From Affinundibacterium baiyunense (GTDB lineage: Bacteria > Pseudomonadota > Gammaproteobacteria > Burkholderiales > Burkholderiaceae_D), in NCBI RefSeq assembly GCF_018139645.1, contig NZ_JAGSPM010000002.1, positions 513,318 through 577,317 on the forward strand: a DNA stretch of 64,000 nt, written 5' to 3'. Of this stretch, positions 1 to 7,769 are shown one piece after another. Below the pieces are notes generated by a model that was not told where the DNA came from, did not search any database, and saw only the letters and a list, made by a program, of their open reading frames with translations. Position 1 is the first letter of the stretch. Every line of letters begins with the position of its first letter. The position numbers and the translations under genes were made by a program.

Positions 1-317
1 TCACGAATATCGATGGTTGTACTCAGATTGAGGAAGTGCTCACTATCGCTGCCGAGACCGACCGAATTTATACCGATCTGGTTGCGGATGTTGAGATCGA
101 ACAGCCTCATCAGTTGGTACAAATACGGCAATCAGGATTTACGGATGCCGTGGTGTGGAATCCATGGGTAGAAAAGACTGCACAAATTAGCGATTTAGAA
201 GCAGATGCTTATCAGCGAATGATTTGCGTCGAGGCCGCATCAATTGTGAAACCCATCGTCTTGGCACCAGATCAAATTTGGACAGGTATGCAATTGATGA
301 GTGTGCGGGCTAAATAA
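1..317 (+). CDS. D-hexose-6-phosphate mutarotase (aldose 1-epimerase family), 3' part only
   Basis: The C-terminal part of a YeaD-type hexose-6-phosphate epimerase, an enzyme that interconverts alpha and beta anomers of sugar phosphates in the cytoplasm. The reading frame is open from base 3, so the gene begins outside the window; an internal GTG at 36 is not the true start. Recognisable family features are VVWNPW, a following Met-containing YQRMICVE segment (the conserved CVE is typical of the family) and a terminal APDQIWTGMQ block. About 104 residues are visible. The family is usually 270-300 residues long, so about two thirds of the protein lies to the left. A terminator-like hairpin follows the stop. 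Confidence 0.85.
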   Translation, partial: TNIDGCTQIEEVLTIAAETDRIYTDLVADVEIEQPHQLVQIRQSGFTDAVVWNPWVEKTAQISDLEADAYQRMICVEAASIVKPIVLAPDQIWTGMQLMSVRAK

Positions 318-320
318 ATG

Positions 321-343
321 CATGGGTGCCGCCAGCACCCATC
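321..343 (+). terminator. Hairpin just after the mutarotase stop
   Basis: ATGGGTGC and GCACCCAT form a perfect 8-bp stem around a 5-base loop, four bases after the stop codon. The downstream T run is weak, so it may be an inefficient terminator or an mRNA 3' stabiliser. Confidence 0.5.
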
Positions 344-678
344 TTAGTGATTCAATTTTACGATTGTGTGCACAGTACGCTATCGGCTAGCGCTCGATTT
401 TGGAGCGAGTTATTGGAGCTAGATGTGCAGAAATAGTGCGAATCAATAAAGTGCTTTATGCATGAGTGCCTTGTGAAAAGGCCAAATTCTTAATTTTCTT
501 TTATCTTATATTGGATCTGAACCGGTATTTTCTTGATATCTAGCAAGGGATATCGCACCATTTGATTAGTAATGATAATAATTCGCATTTATAATGTCGA
601 TCTATTGAACTTGACTGTTTTTCCAGCAAAAGGCTGGCAGTCTGCATCAAATTGATTTCATTATTTTGTGAGAATGTT
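344..678. other. Intergenic region carrying the siderophore receptor promoter
   Basis: No gene is visible in about 335 bases. The left half has a small hairpin (GCTC and GAGC arms near 391-407). The right half carries the Fur-box promoter described separately. Confidence 0.6.
562..595 (+). promoter_or_regulatory. Fur-box-overlapped promoter of the siderophore receptor
   Basis: A perfect TATAAT -10 hexamer lies at 590-595. Bases 568-586, just upstream, match the 19-bp Fur consensus at 14 of 19 positions by eye, including the AATGATAAT core. A Fur site between -35 and -10 is the usual arrangement for iron repression, so the downstream receptor should be derepressed under iron limitation. The -35 is unclear; TTAGTA at 566-571 would give an 18-bp spacer. 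Confidence 0.75.
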
Positions 679-2826
679 ATGCAACGCACTACCCCTCGTT
701 TCGCCCTCGCGACTTTGCCAGCTTTGTTGGCTTTGATCAGTTTCCCCGTGCTCGCCCAAAATGCAGCCACTAATTCTTCTACTAGTTCCACCAATAATGC
801 GCAGCAAGAAACCAAATTGCCAGAAGTGCAAGTGGTTGGCGCGGCAGAACAAAAATATGTGACAAAAATCAGCAGCACTGCAACCAAGACCGATACGCTG
901 TTGCGCGACACGCCACAAGCAATTACCGTTATCACCAAAGAATTGATGAAAGATCAGGCAATGCAAAGCATGGCCGATGCGATCCGTTACGTGCCAGGCG
1001 TAGTTACTGCGCAAGGCGAAGGGAATCGTGATACTGCGGTATTTCGTGGCAATGCCTCTACCAGTGATTTCTTTATCGATGGCATCCGTGATGACGTGCA
1101 GTACTATCGCGATTTTTACAATATCGAAAGCGTAGAAGCTTTGAAAGGCTCGAACGCGATGATATTTGGCCGTGGCGGGTCGGGCGGTATCATCAATCGC
1201 GTCAGCAAACAAGCGCAATGGACACCTATACGTGAAGCGTCGATTACTTTGGGTTCGTGGAACAACCGTCGTGCTACCGCTGATGTGGGGCAAGCAATCA
1301 ATCAAGACCTCGCTTTCCGTGTCACCGGCATGGTTGAAAACTCAGACAGTTTCCGCGATGGCGTGAACATCAAGCGTGCTGGTATTAACCCAACATTCGC
1401 CATCCGTGCCGGACAAAATACCAGCGTGGTGCTTGGCTATGAACATTTCAATGATGAACGTGTTGCCGATCGTGGTATTCCTTCTTTCCAAGGCAAGCCC
1501 TTAGTCGTCGGTAATAGCGTGTTCTTTGGCAATGCTTCGCTGAGTCCAACTACATCGAAAGTGGATGCCTTAAGTGCGAACATCGATCATGATTTTGGCA
1601 ATGGTGTTAGCCTGCGTAATCGCACACGTTACGCCGATTACGATAAGTTCTATCAAAATGTTTTCCCTGGTGCGGTGAATAGCACGGCAACCAGTGTGGC
1701 AATTAGTGCGTATAACCAAGACACACAACGCAAGAATTTTTTCAATCAAACGGATGTGACTTTTGATGTAGTCGCAGTCGGTGTCAAGCATAAAATTTTG
1801 ACTGGTATTGAAATCGGTCAACAGACCACGGATAACTTGCGTCAAACTGGCTACTTCCCGGCGGTTGGCGCCAATGCGACTAGCATCAACGTGGCAATTA
1901 CAAAGCCTTATGCAGATGGCGTGACTTTCCGTCAATCGACAACCGATGCAAACAATCACAGCGTCGCTAAAAACATGGCCGTCTATGTGCAAGATCAAAT
2001 CGAGTTCTCACCGCAATGGCAGGCGATTTTAGGATTGCGTTACGATAACTTCGATATCGATTTCACCAATAAGCGCACTGCGCAAAAATTAGAAAACACC
2101 GACACACCGATCTCTCCACGTGTTGGCTTGGTTTATAAGCCCATTACGGAGATGTCTTTGTACGCGAGTTATAGCCTCGCTTTTGCCCCGCGTGCAGGTG
2201 AACAATTATCATCACTCACAGTGACTAACCAAGCCTTCGATCCAGAGAAGTTTAAAAATATCGAAGTCGGCGCTAAATGGGATGTCGCAAAAGACTTAAC
2301 TTTGAGCGCTGCGGTATATCAATTAGATCGCAGCAATGTAGCGATCACCGACCCAAGTGATTCGACAAAAACTATCTTGGTTGATGGTCAACGTAGCCAA
2401 GGCGTGGAGTTGGCTGTCAGTGGTAAATTAAGCTCTGCTTGGAGCATTATGGGGGGGTATGCTTATCAAGACGCGACTATTACACGTACCCAATCTGCGA
2501 CTGCCAAAGCCGGTGCAAAATTAGCGCAAGTACCAACGCACAGCGCTTCGATTTGGAATCGTTATGATTTGAACAGCCAATGGGGTGTCGCGGCTGGTGT
2601 GGTGTATCGCGGTGCGATTTATCCATCTACCGACAATTTGGTGATGTTGCCAGGTTTCACACGCGTCGATGCTGCTTTGTATTACGCTTGGGATAAGCAT
2701 GTGCAATTACAGTTGAATGTAGAAAACATCACAGACAAGACTTACTACGCCGCAGCGCATAGCAATAACAACATCACACCAGGTTCGCCACGTGCGGTAC
2801 GTTTGGGATTGCATTTCAAATACTAA
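679..2826 (+). CDS. TonB-dependent siderophore receptor (catecholate/Fiu-like)
   Basis: Outer-membrane receptor importing ferric siderophores with TonB-ExbBD energy. The 715-residue product has a signal peptide ending near VLAQ, a short linker with the TonB-box region, a plug domain (about residues 65-190) and a 22-strand barrel ending in a C-terminal aromatic residue (HFKY). The plug carries the siderophore-receptor signatures FIDGIRDDVQYYRDFYNIE and IFGRGGSGGIINRV, closest to the Fiu/catecholate group. An in-frame ATG at 652 exists, but the ATG at 679 directly starts a clean signal peptide. A Fur box lies upstream. No siderophore synthesis or TonB genes are nearby, so it probably takes up foreign siderophores; the exact ligand is inference. 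Confidence 0.93.
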   Translation: MQRTTPRFALATLPALLALISFPVLAQNAATNSSTSSTNNAQQETKLPEVQVVGAAEQKYVTKISSTATKTDTLLRDTPQAITVITKELMKDQAMQSMADAIRYVPGVVTAQGEGNRDTAVFRGNASTSDFFIDGIRDDVQYYRDFYNIESVEALKGSNAMIFGRGGSGGIINRVSKQAQWTPIREASITLGSWNNRRATADVGQAINQDLAFRVTGMVENSDSFRDGVNIKRAGINPTFAIRAGQNTSVVLGYEHFNDERVADRGIPSFQGKPLVVGNSVFFGNASLSPTTSKVDALSANIDHDFGNGVSLRNRTRYADYDKFYQNVFPGAVNSTATSVAISAYNQDTQRKNFFNQTDVTFDVVAVGVKHKILTGIEIGQQTTDNLRQTGYFPAVGANATSINVAITKPYADGVTFRQSTTDANNHSVAKNMAVYVQDQIEFSPQWQAILGLRYDNFDIDFTNKRTAQKLENTDTPISPRVGLVYKPITEMSLYASYSLAFAPRAGEQLSSLTVTNQAFDPEKFKNIEVGAKWDVAKDLTLSAAVYQLDRSNVAITDPSDSTKTILVDGQRSQGVELAVSGKLSSAWSIMGGYAYQDATITRTQSATAKAGAKLAQVPTHSASIWNRYDLNSQWGVAAGVVYRGAIYPSTDNLVMLPGFTRVDAALYYAWDKHVQLQLNVENITDKTYYAAAHSNNNITPGSPRAVRLGLHFKY

Positions 2827-2880
2827 ACATCGCTTTAGCTGCTTACTAACTATTTAGCACAACGATTTCACTTCACTTCA

Positions 2881-2918
2881 GCCTTCCGCTTCTGATCTAG
2901 GCGCGGAAGGCTTTTTTT
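2881..2918 (+). terminator. Rho-independent terminator of the siderophore receptor
   Basis: GCCTTCCGC and GCGGAAGGC form a perfect 9-bp stem, followed by seven T residues. Confidence 0.9.
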
Positions 2919-3034
2919 ATGAATTTCGCTATTCAAGGGAACCATTTTTACACTTTGCTTATCGAACCTGCCTGGATGAGGGAAAAGCTGTTTCATCCTA
3001 ATCAACGAAATTAATCACGATAAGGAATAATAAG

Positions 3035-4648
3035 ATGCGTTTAATCAGTCTATTGGTGTGCTCGCTATTAGTGAGTAGCACTTTGCCGGCCTTGGCAGCC
3101 GACGAAAAAGTCGATTTGGCTTTAGTGAATAAAATCCGTGACGAAGGAACCAATCGCTCCAAGATTATGGAAACCCTAAGCGTGTTGACTGACGAAATTG
3201 GTCCGCGTTTAACAGGCTCACCAAGTCTGAAAAAAGCTGGTGATTGGTCGAAGGCGCAATTGACCGAGTGGGGTCTGCAAAATGCACAAGTGGTAAGTAT
3301 CGCGCCATTTGGTCGTAGCTGGGTATTAGAAAAAGCCGCAATGCGCATGGTTGCGCCATCCAACTTAGAGCTGGTGGCAATTCCAAAAGCATGGACACCA
3401 GGCACCGATGGTGTTAAGCGCGGTAAAGTGGTGTATGCCAAATTAGAAAACGATGAGGATTTGGCGAAATGGAAAGGCAAGTTGAAAGGCACGATCGTTT
3501 TGCGCGATGCCATGACACCGACCAAATTGCATACGACACCAGATGCCAAGCGTTATACCGATCAAGAGTTGCATGATCTAGAACACATGGATTTAGGCGG
3601 AGCTCCAGCGCGCCCACCTACAGATATGGCGGAACTGGCAAAACGCATGGCCTTTGCTAAAAAAATTAATCCTTACTTAACCGAAGAAGGCGTGATTGCT
3701 ACCGTCAACGTGTCACGTGGTGATGATGGTACGATTTTCGTTGCAGGTGGCGGTTCTTACAAACAAGGCGAGCCAACTGGCCCATCCGCGTTGGTGATGT
3801 CGACTGAACAATATAACCGTGTATTCCGTTTGATCGAAAAGAAAAAAGACGTCGAAGTTGAAGTCGAAGTGGCGGTGAACTTTGGTGATGAAGACCCAGC
3901 CAATTCCATCAATGTCTTTGCTGACATTCCAGGTACTGACAAAAAAGATGAAATCGTCATGCTCGGCGGTCACTTAGATTCATGGCACGCAGGTACTGGC
4001 GCAACTGATAATGCAGCCGGTGTCGCGGTAGCGATGGAAGCGGTACGTTTGTTAAAAGCGATTAACTTCAAACCACGTCGCACGATCCGTATCGCTTTAT
4101 GGGGCGGTGAAGAACAAGGTTTGTTAGGGTCACGTGATTTCATCAACAAAAATGTTGCTGCACGTCCTGAATCAACCGATCCAAAAGAAAAAGACTTGCC
4201 TAGCTTTATGCGTCGTCCTACTGGTCCATTGATGTTGAAACCTTTGCACGGCAAGATTTCTGCTTACTACAATCTCGATAATGGTGGCGGCAAAATCCGT
4301 GGTATCTATGCAGAAAACAATGCGGCTGCAAAAGCGATCTTTGATACATGGTTAGCACCATTCCATGACCTCGGCGCGAAGACCGCGACATTGCGCAAAA
4401 CAGGCAGCACCGATCATGTGAGCTTTGATGCAGTTGGTGTTCCTGGCTTCCAATTTATCCAAGAACCAATGGACTATTTCACGCGCACCCATCACAGCAA
4501 TATGGATTTGTTTGACAAGATCCAAAAAGGCGACATGATGCAAGCAGCGATGGTTATGGCCAACTTTGTTGCGCATACAGCAAACCGTGACGAGCTGATC
4601 CCACGTAAGCCTATGCCACCAGAACCAGCAAGACCAGCAGCACGTTAA
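3035..4648 (+). CDS. Exported M28 family zinc peptidase (carboxypeptidase Q-like)
   Basis: A 537-residue secreted or periplasmic metallopeptidase removing amino acids or dipeptides from peptides. The signal peptide ends near ALAAD (residue about 22). A protease-associated-type region is followed by the M28 catalytic domain. Expected di-zinc ligands are visible: His313 in GGHLDSW, Asp325 in GATDNAAG, the catalytic/ligand pair Glu359-Glu360 in GGEEQGLLGS, Asp415 in NLDNGGG and His486/487 in RTHHSNMD. AAGGA lies 9-10 bases upstream of the ATG. The C-terminus is rich in Pro and Ala. It stands alone between terminators. A second, diverged M28 peptidase lies at 18.0-19.7 kb. Confidence 0.92.
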   Translation: MRLISLLVCSLLVSSTLPALAADEKVDLALVNKIRDEGTNRSKIMETLSVLTDEIGPRLTGSPSLKKAGDWSKAQLTEWGLQNAQVVSIAPFGRSWVLEKAAMRMVAPSNLELVAIPKAWTPGTDGVKRGKVVYAKLENDEDLAKWKGKLKGTIVLRDAMTPTKLHTTPDAKRYTDQELHDLEHMDLGGAPARPPTDMAELAKRMAFAKKINPYLTEEGVIATVNVSRGDDGTIFVAGGGSYKQGEPTGPSALVMSTEQYNRVFRLIEKKKDVEVEVEVAVNFGDEDPANSINVFADIPGTDKKDEIVMLGGHLDSWHAGTGATDNAAGVAVAMEAVRLLKAINFKPRRTIRIALWGGEEQGLLGSRDFINKNVAARPESTDPKEKDLPSFMRRPTGPLMLKPLHGKISAYYNLDNGGGKIRGIYAENNAAAKAIFDTWLAPFHDLGAKTATLRKTGSTDHVSFDAVGVPGFQFIQEPMDYFTRTHHSNMDLFDKIQKGDMMQAAMVMANFVAHTANRDELIPRKPMPPEPARPAAR

Positions 4649-4666
4649 TTGAAAAATTAACCTAAA

Positions 4667-4689
4667 GGCGCGCCATAGAGTTGGCGCGC
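4667..4689 (+). terminator. GC-rich hairpin after the M28 gene
   Basis: GCGCGCC and GGCGCGC pair around an 8-base loop, followed by a weak T-rich stretch. It is the first of two hairpins in tandem. Confidence 0.5.
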
Positions 4690-4707
4690 TGTTCTTAGAA
4701 AATTATG

Positions 4708-4745
4708 AAAAGCCAGTATGAACTCGCGTCATACTGGCTTTTTTG
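4708..4745 (+). terminator. Strong rho-independent terminator
   Basis: AGCCAGTATGA and TCATACTGGCT form a perfect 11-bp stem with flanking A and T runs. It ends the M28 transcript and isolates the next gene. Confidence 0.9.
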
Positions 4746-4882
4746 TGGGCATTTTTTAAGTGATTGGAATAGCAGAACAGCTATGCGAACTCGGCATAAG
4801 CAAATCGCCACTCAATCTTTTATCGGATTGATTTTCGATGTTAAGGTAGATGCTCTGTTGAATTTATTTGAACCCGCAAGCC

Positions 4883-5650
4883 ATGTGCCAATTATTAGGA
4901 ATGAATTGCAATACGCCGACCGATATCGTATTTAGTTTCACAGGTTTTGCCACGCGCGGTGGCCGAACTGACGAACATAAAGATGGTTGGGGAATCGCCT
5001 TTTTCGAAGGCAAAGGAGTACGGCATTTTGTCGATCATCAAGCAGCAATTGATTCGCCGATTGCCGAACTCATTAAGCGTTATCCAATCAAATCGACCAA
5101 TGTCATCGCCCACATTCGTAAGGCAACGCAAGGTGTGATCGCTTTAGAAAACTGTCATCCTTTTGTGCGCGAAGCTTGGGGTTATCAGTGGGTGTTTGCA
5201 CATAATGGCGATTTGAAAGAATTTCATCCGCAACTCGACGGCAGTTATTTGCCGATTGGTAGCACCGATAGTGAACGCGCATTTTGTTATTTGATGCAAA
5301 GTTTACGTCAACGCTTTGCTGCGCAAGTGCCAGAACTGCCAGCTTTACGTGCGTTTCTGAGCGAGATTTGCCGAGAAATCGCCAGTCATGGCACTTTCAA
5401 TATGATGCTTTCTAACGGTAGCGCTTTGTTCGCCTATTGCTCCAGTAAGTTACACTACATAGAACGCCAACATCCATTTAATACCGCAGCGCTTTCTGAT
5501 GAAGATGTGTCCGTCGATTTTGCGCAAGTCACTACACCACAAGATCGGGTTGCGGTGATTGTGACTGAACCCTTAACTACCAATGAACAATGGACGGCTT
5601 TGCAAGCAGGTGAACTGAAAGTGTTTGTTGATGGATGTGCCTTGGATTGA
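4883..5650 (+). CDS. Class II glutamine amidotransferase (YafJ family)
   Basis: A 255-residue Ntn-hydrolase-fold glutaminase/amidotransferase. The start is placed at 4883 because the family requires a Met-Cys N-terminus: Cys2 becomes the N-terminal nucleophile after Met removal (MCQLLGMNCN). An in-frame TTG at 4868 would bury this Cys. Other family features are GGRTDEHKDGWGIAFF, AHIRKATQG and the glutamine-site block VFAHNGDLKEF. There is no synthase domain and the acceptor substrate is unknown. The next gene converges on it from the other strand. Confidence 0.9.
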   Translation: MCQLLGMNCNTPTDIVFSFTGFATRGGRTDEHKDGWGIAFFEGKGVRHFVDHQAAIDSPIAELIKRYPIKSTNVIAHIRKATQGVIALENCHPFVREAWGYQWVFAHNGDLKEFHPQLDGSYLPIGSTDSERAFCYLMQSLRQRFAAQVPELPALRAFLSEICREIASHGTFNMMLSNGSALFAYCSSKLHYIERQHPFNTAALSDEDVSVDFAQVTTPQDRVAVIVTEPLTTNEQWTALQAGELKVFVDGCALD

Positions 5651-5765
5651 ATAGCGTTCGGTTGCACTAGTGATCAAAAAAGGGCATCACGCCTTTCGTT
5701 TGAAGCGAGGGCGTTTGCAATAATAAATCAGCAGCCTTTACATACTTAGCAGATAAGCGTCATCA

Positions 5766-6509
5766 TCAACGGCGAATACCAGAACCAATCGGCAGATCGG
5801 CAAACCAATTGATAAAACGCATCACATCTGTACCCTGATAAATCGCGCCGTGTTGCGGGCAGAGCATGTCGATTGGCATATTGGCCACTCGTTGACACCA
5901 ATCTAATTTGGCTTCAGTTGAACCCATCCAACGACGATGAAAACGTTCGGCATGACGGATGTGGCGATCAAAATCTTGCACGAACAAATGATCCTCGCCT
6001 GCCGGCAATAAAGCGGCACCGACATCGCCCGAAAACAAGATTTTCGCAGCAGGATCATACAAATTAAAATTTCCTGACGAATGCAGATAGTGGGCGGGTA
6101 CGGCTTGTAAGTGTAAATAACCTAAATTGATTTCCGCACCCTCATCGGGAAGTGATACAAAGGTCGATTTATTTCCACCAAAATGTGGAATGAAGGAGCT
6201 CCACAACCAACTCAGGTAACACTGCAAGTTCGGATTAAAATCTAACCACAAAGCGAGCGAAGAAATCACATCGGGATCTTGATGCGAAGCGAACAAGGCA
6301 ACGATGTTACGTGCATCGAACTCGGTATTAATCGCTGAAAAAACTTCAGGAAAAATTTCCATACCACCCGGGTCAGTTAAGATGGCACGTTCACCTTGTA
6401 TCACCAAGTATTCATTGGTATCAATCAAATGGTCTGGTTTATCGGGATCGCGCGTGATGACAGCCCATTGATGATCGCCTTGTTCGAAGATCGTTTGGTA
6501 TTTTTTCAT
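5766..6509 (-). CDS. MBL-fold di-iron oxygen-binding-type protein (ODP-like)
   Basis: A 247-residue metallo-beta-lactamase-fold protein resembling the di-iron domain of flavodiiron proteins but lacking the flavodoxin domain. The metal ligands can be placed: His76, Asp78 and Asp80 in SHQDPD (Asp replacing the usual Glu), His143 in YLHSSGNF, bridging Asp162 in LFSGDVGAA and His220 in CPQHGAI. This matches oxygen-binding di-iron proteins (ODP), known in Treponema denticola as O2/iron sensors for a cytoplasmic chemoreceptor. It lies 52 bases downstream of a chemoreceptor-like gene on the same strand, which supports a sensory role over a hydrolase. Metal content and O2 binding are inferred. No signal peptide, so cytoplasmic. 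Confidence 0.85.
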   Translation of the reverse strand: MKKYQTIFEQGDHQWAVITRDPDKPDHLIDTNEYLVIQGERAILTDPGGMEIFPEVFSAINTEFDARNIVALFASHQDPDVISSLALWLDFNPNLQCYLSWLWSSFIPHFGGNKSTFVSLPDEGAEINLGYLHLQAVPAHYLHSSGNFNLYDPAAKILFSGDVGAALLPAGEDHLFVQDFDRHIRHAERFHRRWMGSTEAKLDWCQRVANMPIDMLCPQHGAIYQGTDVMRFINWFADLPIGSGIRR

Positions 6510-6561
6510 ATGGTTTTCTTTTCTCTAAACTGTAGTCACGACGCGCGACTTATTTGCTGAT

Positions 6562-7158
6562 CTAAGTTCTAGCGGAATAAGTTAACTGCTTTAAATGCGT
6601 AATTGCGAGATGCATCATTTCTTCAATCCGTCCTGCTACCTGCTGCATGTCGGCTAACATAGTGCCGCCATAGGCTGCTTCGATACGTGCATTGTGCGAA
6701 AGCATCGCGCCAGCGCTACACAGATTTAAAGAACGTCGGATTTCTTTTTCTAAGCTTTCCCACTCGGCGTCGGTAGCCGATTTTAAGCCTTGGTAAGCTT
6801 CTTGTTTGTCGGCAAAAGTAGCTTGCATTTGCGGATTATCGTTCGCTAATTTGTGTAGCGTAATATCGAGAGAATGTAAATTTTTTTCTAATTTACGCAA
6901 AGCAGCAATGCGATGCACTAATTGAAAAATCATGTCGCTCAAGCGCGCCATGCTCTCTTCCATCTTTTGGCTGAACAGGCGTAGTTCCATGGCGACTACT
7001 TTGAATCCCGCCGACTGCGTTCCCGCACGCTTGGCAACCAAAATAGCATTAATCGCGACCAAATTGATTTGGTGCGAAATCTCGACGACTTGTTTTAAGC
7101 CCTCGTTAATCGATACCGATAAAAACAATTCTGATCTTGGCTGTGTTAACTTAGTCAC
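6562..7158 (-). CDS. Small soluble chemoreceptor-like protein with two MCP-hairpin motifs
   Basis: A 198-residue cytoplasmic helical protein. The start is taken as GTG at 7158 because GGAG lies six bases upstream; the longer frame to 7230 has no such site. Residues 26-62 resemble the methyl-accepting protein tip (HQINLVAINAILVAKRAG, then GFKVVAMELRLFSQ), the CheA/CheW-contacting region. Residues 150-188 carry a second, weaker copy (LSHNARIEAAYGG, then MQQVAGRIEEM). There is no ligand-binding domain, HAMP domain or membrane segment, and it is much shorter than normal receptors (over 300 residues). It is co-directional with the ODP-like gene, so it may be its signalling partner. That partnership is inference. 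Confidence 0.75.
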   Translation of the reverse strand: MTKLTQPRSELFLSVSINEGLKQVVEISHQINLVAINAILVAKRAGTQSAGFKVVAMELRLFSQKMEESMARLSDMIFQLVHRIAALRKLEKNLHSLDITLHKLANDNPQMQATFADKQEAYQGLKSATDAEWESLEKEIRRSLNLCSAGAMLSHNARIEAAYGGTMLADMQQVAGRIEEMMHLAITHLKQLTYSART

Positions 7159-7251
7159 AAGTAACTCCAATCGCTTTAGAATGCTTAACTTGTAGAGGTA
7201 TTTAACAAAAAATACCATGATTTTGGTCAATCACGGCAAGAGTGTTGGATT

Positions 7252-7265
7252 TTGATTTGCATCGT
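7252..7265 (-). promoter_or_regulatory. FNR-box-like site upstream of the chemoreceptor/ODP pair
   Basis: TTGATTTGCATCGT on the plus strand matches the FNR consensus half-sites (TTGAT, four bases, ATCAA) at 8 of 10 positions. It lies about 95-105 bases upstream of the GTG start of the chemoreceptor-like gene, between that gene and the divergent VOC gene. Chance matches at this level are common. Confidence 0.3.
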
Positions 7266-7287
7266 GTTGTGAATGCGTGTTGTGAAT
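7263..7287. repeat. Tandem 12-bp direct repeat in a divergent promoter region
   Basis: CGTGTTGTGAAT occurs at 7263-7274 and again, identically, at 7276-7287 (13-base period). The region separates the chemoreceptor/ODP pair from the VOC gene and overlaps the FNR-like site by three bases. Direct repeats about one helical turn apart often bind regulators. Confidence 0.8.
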
Positions 7288-7374
7288 CGCGCGTTGATTG
7301 CTATGACACATGAGATTCGTTGCGTAAATCAAACGAGTCACTTAAGAAATGGATATAGCCTGTAAAGGAACAGT

Positions 7375-7740
7375 ATGAAAAATTTATTCGCGCCGCGATA
7401 TGTTTTAGCAGTACAAAATCTGGCTGTATCCAAAGATTTTTACATGAAGTCGCTAGGCTTTCATTTGCTCGACGAATATCCAGGTTGGACATTTCTTGAG
7501 CGAGACAATGTGGTCTTGATGCTAGGCGAATGCACAGAAGAAAAGCCCGCCGCGCAAATTGGCGATCACTCTTATTTTGCCTATATCGAAGTTAATGACG
7601 CGAGCAGTCTCTATCAAGAGTTTGATGAGCGAGGTGTCAGCTTCATTAAAACAATTCGTGATGAAGTTTGGGGTATGCGTGAATTTGGGCTGACGACGGT
7701 TGACGGTCATCGCATTATGTTCGGACAAGATTTAGCTTGA
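7375..7740 (+). CDS. VOC superfamily protein (glyoxalase/bleomycin-resistance fold)
   Basis: A 121-residue single-domain vicinal-oxygen-chelate protein with the beta-alpha-beta-beta-beta pattern: the N-terminal half opens with FAPRYVLAVQNLAVSKDFY and the second half ends with LTTVDGHRIMFGQD. Such proteins are metal-dependent lyases or dioxygenases, or antibiotic-binding proteins. The precise reaction cannot be told from sequence. AAAGGA sits seven to eight bases upstream of the ATG. It is the first gene of a short plus-strand run with the Sel1 protein 30 bases downstream. Confidence 0.85.
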   Translation: MKNLFAPRYVLAVQNLAVSKDFYMKSLGFHLLDEYPGWTFLERDNVVLMLGECTEEKPAAQIGDHSYFAYIEVNDASSLYQEFDERGVSFIKTIRDEVWGMREFGLTTVDGHRIMFGQDLA

Positions 7741-7769
7741 TATAAAAGTTCTCTTTTTTTAGGACATGT

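Noticed and set aside
661..1305. Long minus-strand reading frame inside the siderophore receptor gene
   Set aside because: It mirrors the receptor gene, has no homology and no signals of its own.
4705..4935. Plus-strand frame starting inside the M28 terminator
   Set aside because: It starts in the terminator hairpin and overlaps the amidotransferase start in another frame.
5766..6509. Class B beta-lactamase or glyoxalase II
   Set aside because: The first metal motif is HxDxD without the following His typical of zinc MBL enzymes, and the rest matches flavodiiron/ODP proteins.
7263..7320. CRP-like TGTGA half-sites near the tandem repeat
   Set aside because: No properly spaced TCACA partner half-site was found.
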